Shown: positions 6,685-8,498 of the stretch, one piece after another
Layout: each line of letters begins with the position of its first letter
Numbering within the stretch: the first letter of the stretch is position 1
Assembly: GCA_030618945.1 (NCBI GenBank)
Contig: JAUXCI010000102.1
Coordinates: 1-8,498 of the forward strand
Direction of reading: 5' to 3'
Length of the DNA stretch: 8,498 bases
Source: Flavobacteriaceae bacterium
Lineage (GTDB): Bacteria > Bacteroidota > Bacteroidia > Flavobacteriales > Flavobacteriaceae
Program-made: the position numbers and the translations under genes
The notes under the pieces: generated by a model
What the model was told of the DNA's origin: nothing
The model's database searches: none
The model's input: only the letters and a program-made list of their open reading frames with translations

Positions 6685-8498
6685 GCCTATTAGATTCAAC
6701 CAAAGTATCAAATATGAAATCTTTATATCGTCGTTGAAAATCTTTATCTTGTGTAAATTTTTTGAATATTTCTGTCTGACTAAATAAATATTGTTGCATC
6801 ATTTCTTCCAGTTTTTTATCGGAAGTGATTTTAGCATTCTGCCGGTCTGAGTGCTTCACTGCATCCATGATTTCCTGATTGGCTTTCATCTCTGAGGGAA
6901 GTTGTTCAGTTAAAATCTGTCTGACTTTGTCTTTATCCGACCATTCAATATCTCCAAAAAGCTTGTTAAATGCACTCAAAATGTTTTCAAGTGTATCCAA
7001 TTCCGGAGTTGATTGCCCTCCTCCAACAGTAACAGGTATTGGTGCAACTACTCCAGGGTCCTCTTTTAAAGTAATATCTTCGGTTCCCTTTTTGGATGGG
7101 CGGTAACTATCCATATCAATGGCATCCAGGATTCCTTCCGACAGATCGTCATCTTTATCAATGAAAAGCTTTGGAACCAGAAATTTAAGATACCACCATA
7201 GCATCTCCCATTCCCGGTTATTAAAATCCATAATTTTGCCCAAATAGCTGTATGTCCGTAAAAATGATTTGGCTTTTGATTTGAAATCTATTTGCTTGTC
7301 TATGTCCAGTTCATGTTTGAAAAATTCAGCTGATCTGTCAATGATTGGATCGAGTTTTGTCCGGTCTTCTCCATTTATATATCTCTCAAAGAAATCAGTA
7401 ACCTGGTAGTCTGTATATACATCAAACACTTCCATTGAATCAACTAAATCGTTGAGCTTGTTGGGGTTGGTTTCTTCGCTTAAGATGGTGGAAGTGTAAT
7501 ACGGATCGAATGACTCTTTAATTACTTCAGCTTTATTGTAGAAATCCAAAACAAAAGTATCTTTCTTGTAAGGCTTTTTTGACCGATTTAACCTTGAAAG
7601 CGTTTGAACAGCCTGAACTCCTTCTAATTTTTTATCGACATACATGGTGTGCAACAAAGGCTGATCAAAACCAGTTTGGTATTTATTGGCTACAATTAAA
7701 AACCGATATTCACTTTTCTTGAAATTCTTAGGGATATCATTTTTGTAGCTTTTAAATTTGTTGAAGCTTACCTCATTGTATTCAATGCCTTTGTATTCCT
7801 TCTTTCCTGAAAAGGCAACTATGGCTTTATAGGGGGATTTGATTTCTTTTAAATATTTATCAAAAGCGTGTTTGTATTTAATGGCCGACAATATGCTTTT
7901 GGTTACTACCATGCATTTTGCTTCTCCTCTAATCAAGTGTCTCACGTCGTTGTGAAAATGGTCGATCATGATTTTTGCTTTTTCAGCAATAGCAAACTCA
8001 TGCCCTTCCACATAGGCCTTTAATTTCTTTTGAGCCCGCTTGGTGTCAAATTCAGGATTGTCTTCAACTGCTTTTATGAGCTTGTAATAAGAACTGTATG
8101 TTGTGTAGTTTTTTAATACATCCAAAATAAATTCTTCCTCAATAGCTTGCTTCATGGAATAAGTATGAAAGGCGTAGAATTTAGTTCTTAGTTCACCATC
8201 CTTATCCAGGTATGTCAAATCTGATTTTACACCAAAAGTCTCCAGGGTTTTATTTTTCGGAGTTGCTGTAAAGGCAAAATAGGAACCGTTTTTAATCATT
8301 TTACGGCTTTCGATCATATCATTGATCTTATCTTCCAAAGTGGGTTCCTCTTCATCCTCGTAATCTTTCTCATTTTTGTCAGCCAGCACCGCATTCATTT
8401 TTGCAGAAGTCTGACCGCTCTGGCTGCTGTGTGCCTCATCAATGATGATTCCAAAATTCAAAGCAGGCATTTCCTGCATCTCGTCTAAGAGGTGAGGG
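6662..8498 (-). CDS. hsdR: Type I restriction enzyme HsdR subunit, C-terminal part (5' end outside window)
   Basis: This is the ATP-dependent DNA-translocating and cleaving subunit of a type I restriction-modification complex (HsdR2M2S1). The frame is open to the right edge (PHLLDE precedes the first visible Met at 8479), so that Met is internal. About 611 residues are visible, against roughly 1000 for a full HsdR. In visible-residue numbering: motif II DEAH at 20-23 within IIIDEAHSSQSG, motif III TATP at 77-80, motif V QTGFDQP at 274-280 and motif VI QTLSRLNR at 298-305. The rest is the helical and C-terminal region that contacts the methylase core. The N-terminal PD-(D/E)xK nuclease domain and Walker A lie outside the window. 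The C-terminus looks complete and undisturbed (TAG stop at 6662-6664). Neither hsdM nor an intact hsdS is in view; they may lie upstream to the right. The family assignment is firm. Confidence 0.95.
   Translation of the reverse strand, partial: PHLLDEMQEMPALNFGIIIDEAHSSQSGQTSAKMNAVLADKNEKDYEDEEEPTLEDKINDMIESRKMIKNGSYFAFTATPKNKTLETFGVKSDLTYLDKDGELRTKFYAFHTYSMKQAIEEEFILDVLKNYTTYSSYYKLIKAVEDNPEFDTKRAQKKLKAYVEGHEFAIAEKAKIMIDHFHNDVRHLIRGEAKCMVVTKSILSAIKYKHAFDKYLKEIKSPYKAIVAFSGKKEYKGIEYNEVSFNKFKSYKNDIPKNFKKSEYRFLIVANKYQTGFDQPLLHTMYVDKKLEGVQAVQTLSRLNRSKKPYKKDTFVLDFYNKAEVIKESFDPYYTSTILSEETNPNKLNDLVDSMEVFDVYTDYQVTDFFERYINGEDRTKLDPIIDRSAEFFKHELDIDKQIDFKSKAKSFLRTYSYLGKIMDFNNREWEMLWWYLKFLVPKLFIDKDDDLSEGILDAIDMDSYRPSKKGTEDITLKEDPGVVAPIPVTVGGGQSTPELDTLENILSAFNKLFGDIEWSDKDKVRQILTEQLPSEMKANQEIMDAVKHSDRQNAKITSDKKLEEMMQQYLFSQTEIFKKFTQDKDFQRRYKDFIFDTLVESNRQQGGVNL

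Noticed and set aside
8477..8479. ATG at 8479 as the start of a short helicase gene
   Set aside because: The frame continues to the window edge with HLLDE just before the DEAH motif, as in full-length HsdR, so this Met is internal.
1..8498. CRISPR arrays, tRNA or rRNA genes, insertion-sequence ends
   Set aside because: No regularly spaced direct repeats, cloverleaf-like sequences or transposase fragments were seen; nearly the whole window is coding.

Overview
The window is AT-rich and entirely leftward-transcribed (minus strand). It holds the 3' part of a type I restriction gene followed by a compact three-gene cassette that looks like a phage-defence module. Start codons are preceded by A-rich stretches rather than a clear Shine-Dalgarno sequence, and protein composition is rich in Lys, Ile, Asn and Phe. 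Both fit a Bacteroidota host, but this is an inference from style; no taxonomic marker is present.

In order of transcription: (1) 8498-6662, the C-terminal ~611 residues of HsdR, the motor/nuclease subunit of a type I restriction enzyme, cut by the right edge of the window. (2) 6661-6501, a 161-base gap. Most of it is not ordinary spacer: an open frame at 6632-6558 encodes what looks like the last ~24 residues of an HsdS specificity subunit (TYDLLLPRLISGKMKV...), with no start codon and no body, so I read it as an hsdS remnant. (3) 6500-5274, a 408-residue protein that I place in the DUF6361 family (function unknown). (4) 5272-3428, a 614-residue phospholipase-D superfamily protein with two HxK/SxN half-sites, the second a full HKD motif. 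(5) 3431-27, a 1134-residue superfamily 2 (SNF2-like) helicase/translocase with a DEFQ motif II and very long insertions between its motifs. The last 26 bases contain no complete gene; an ATG lies exactly on the left edge.

The three cassette genes are tightly coupled. The first two are separated by one base (TAA-T-ATG) and the last two overlap by four (ATGA), which also decides the helicase start. This packing implies one transcript and roughly matched protein amounts. A plausible model is a helicase that loads on or translocates along foreign nucleic acid, a PLD-type nuclease that cuts it, and a DUF6361 protein of unknown role (sensor, adaptor or effector). Helicase plus PLD recalls DISARM and Mokosh, but the DISARM core genes (DUF1998 drmB, the drmA helicase, a methylase) and the Mokosh UPF1-like helicase are not seen here. 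I cannot match the trio to a named system from memory, and homology and island searches are needed to say whether it has been described.
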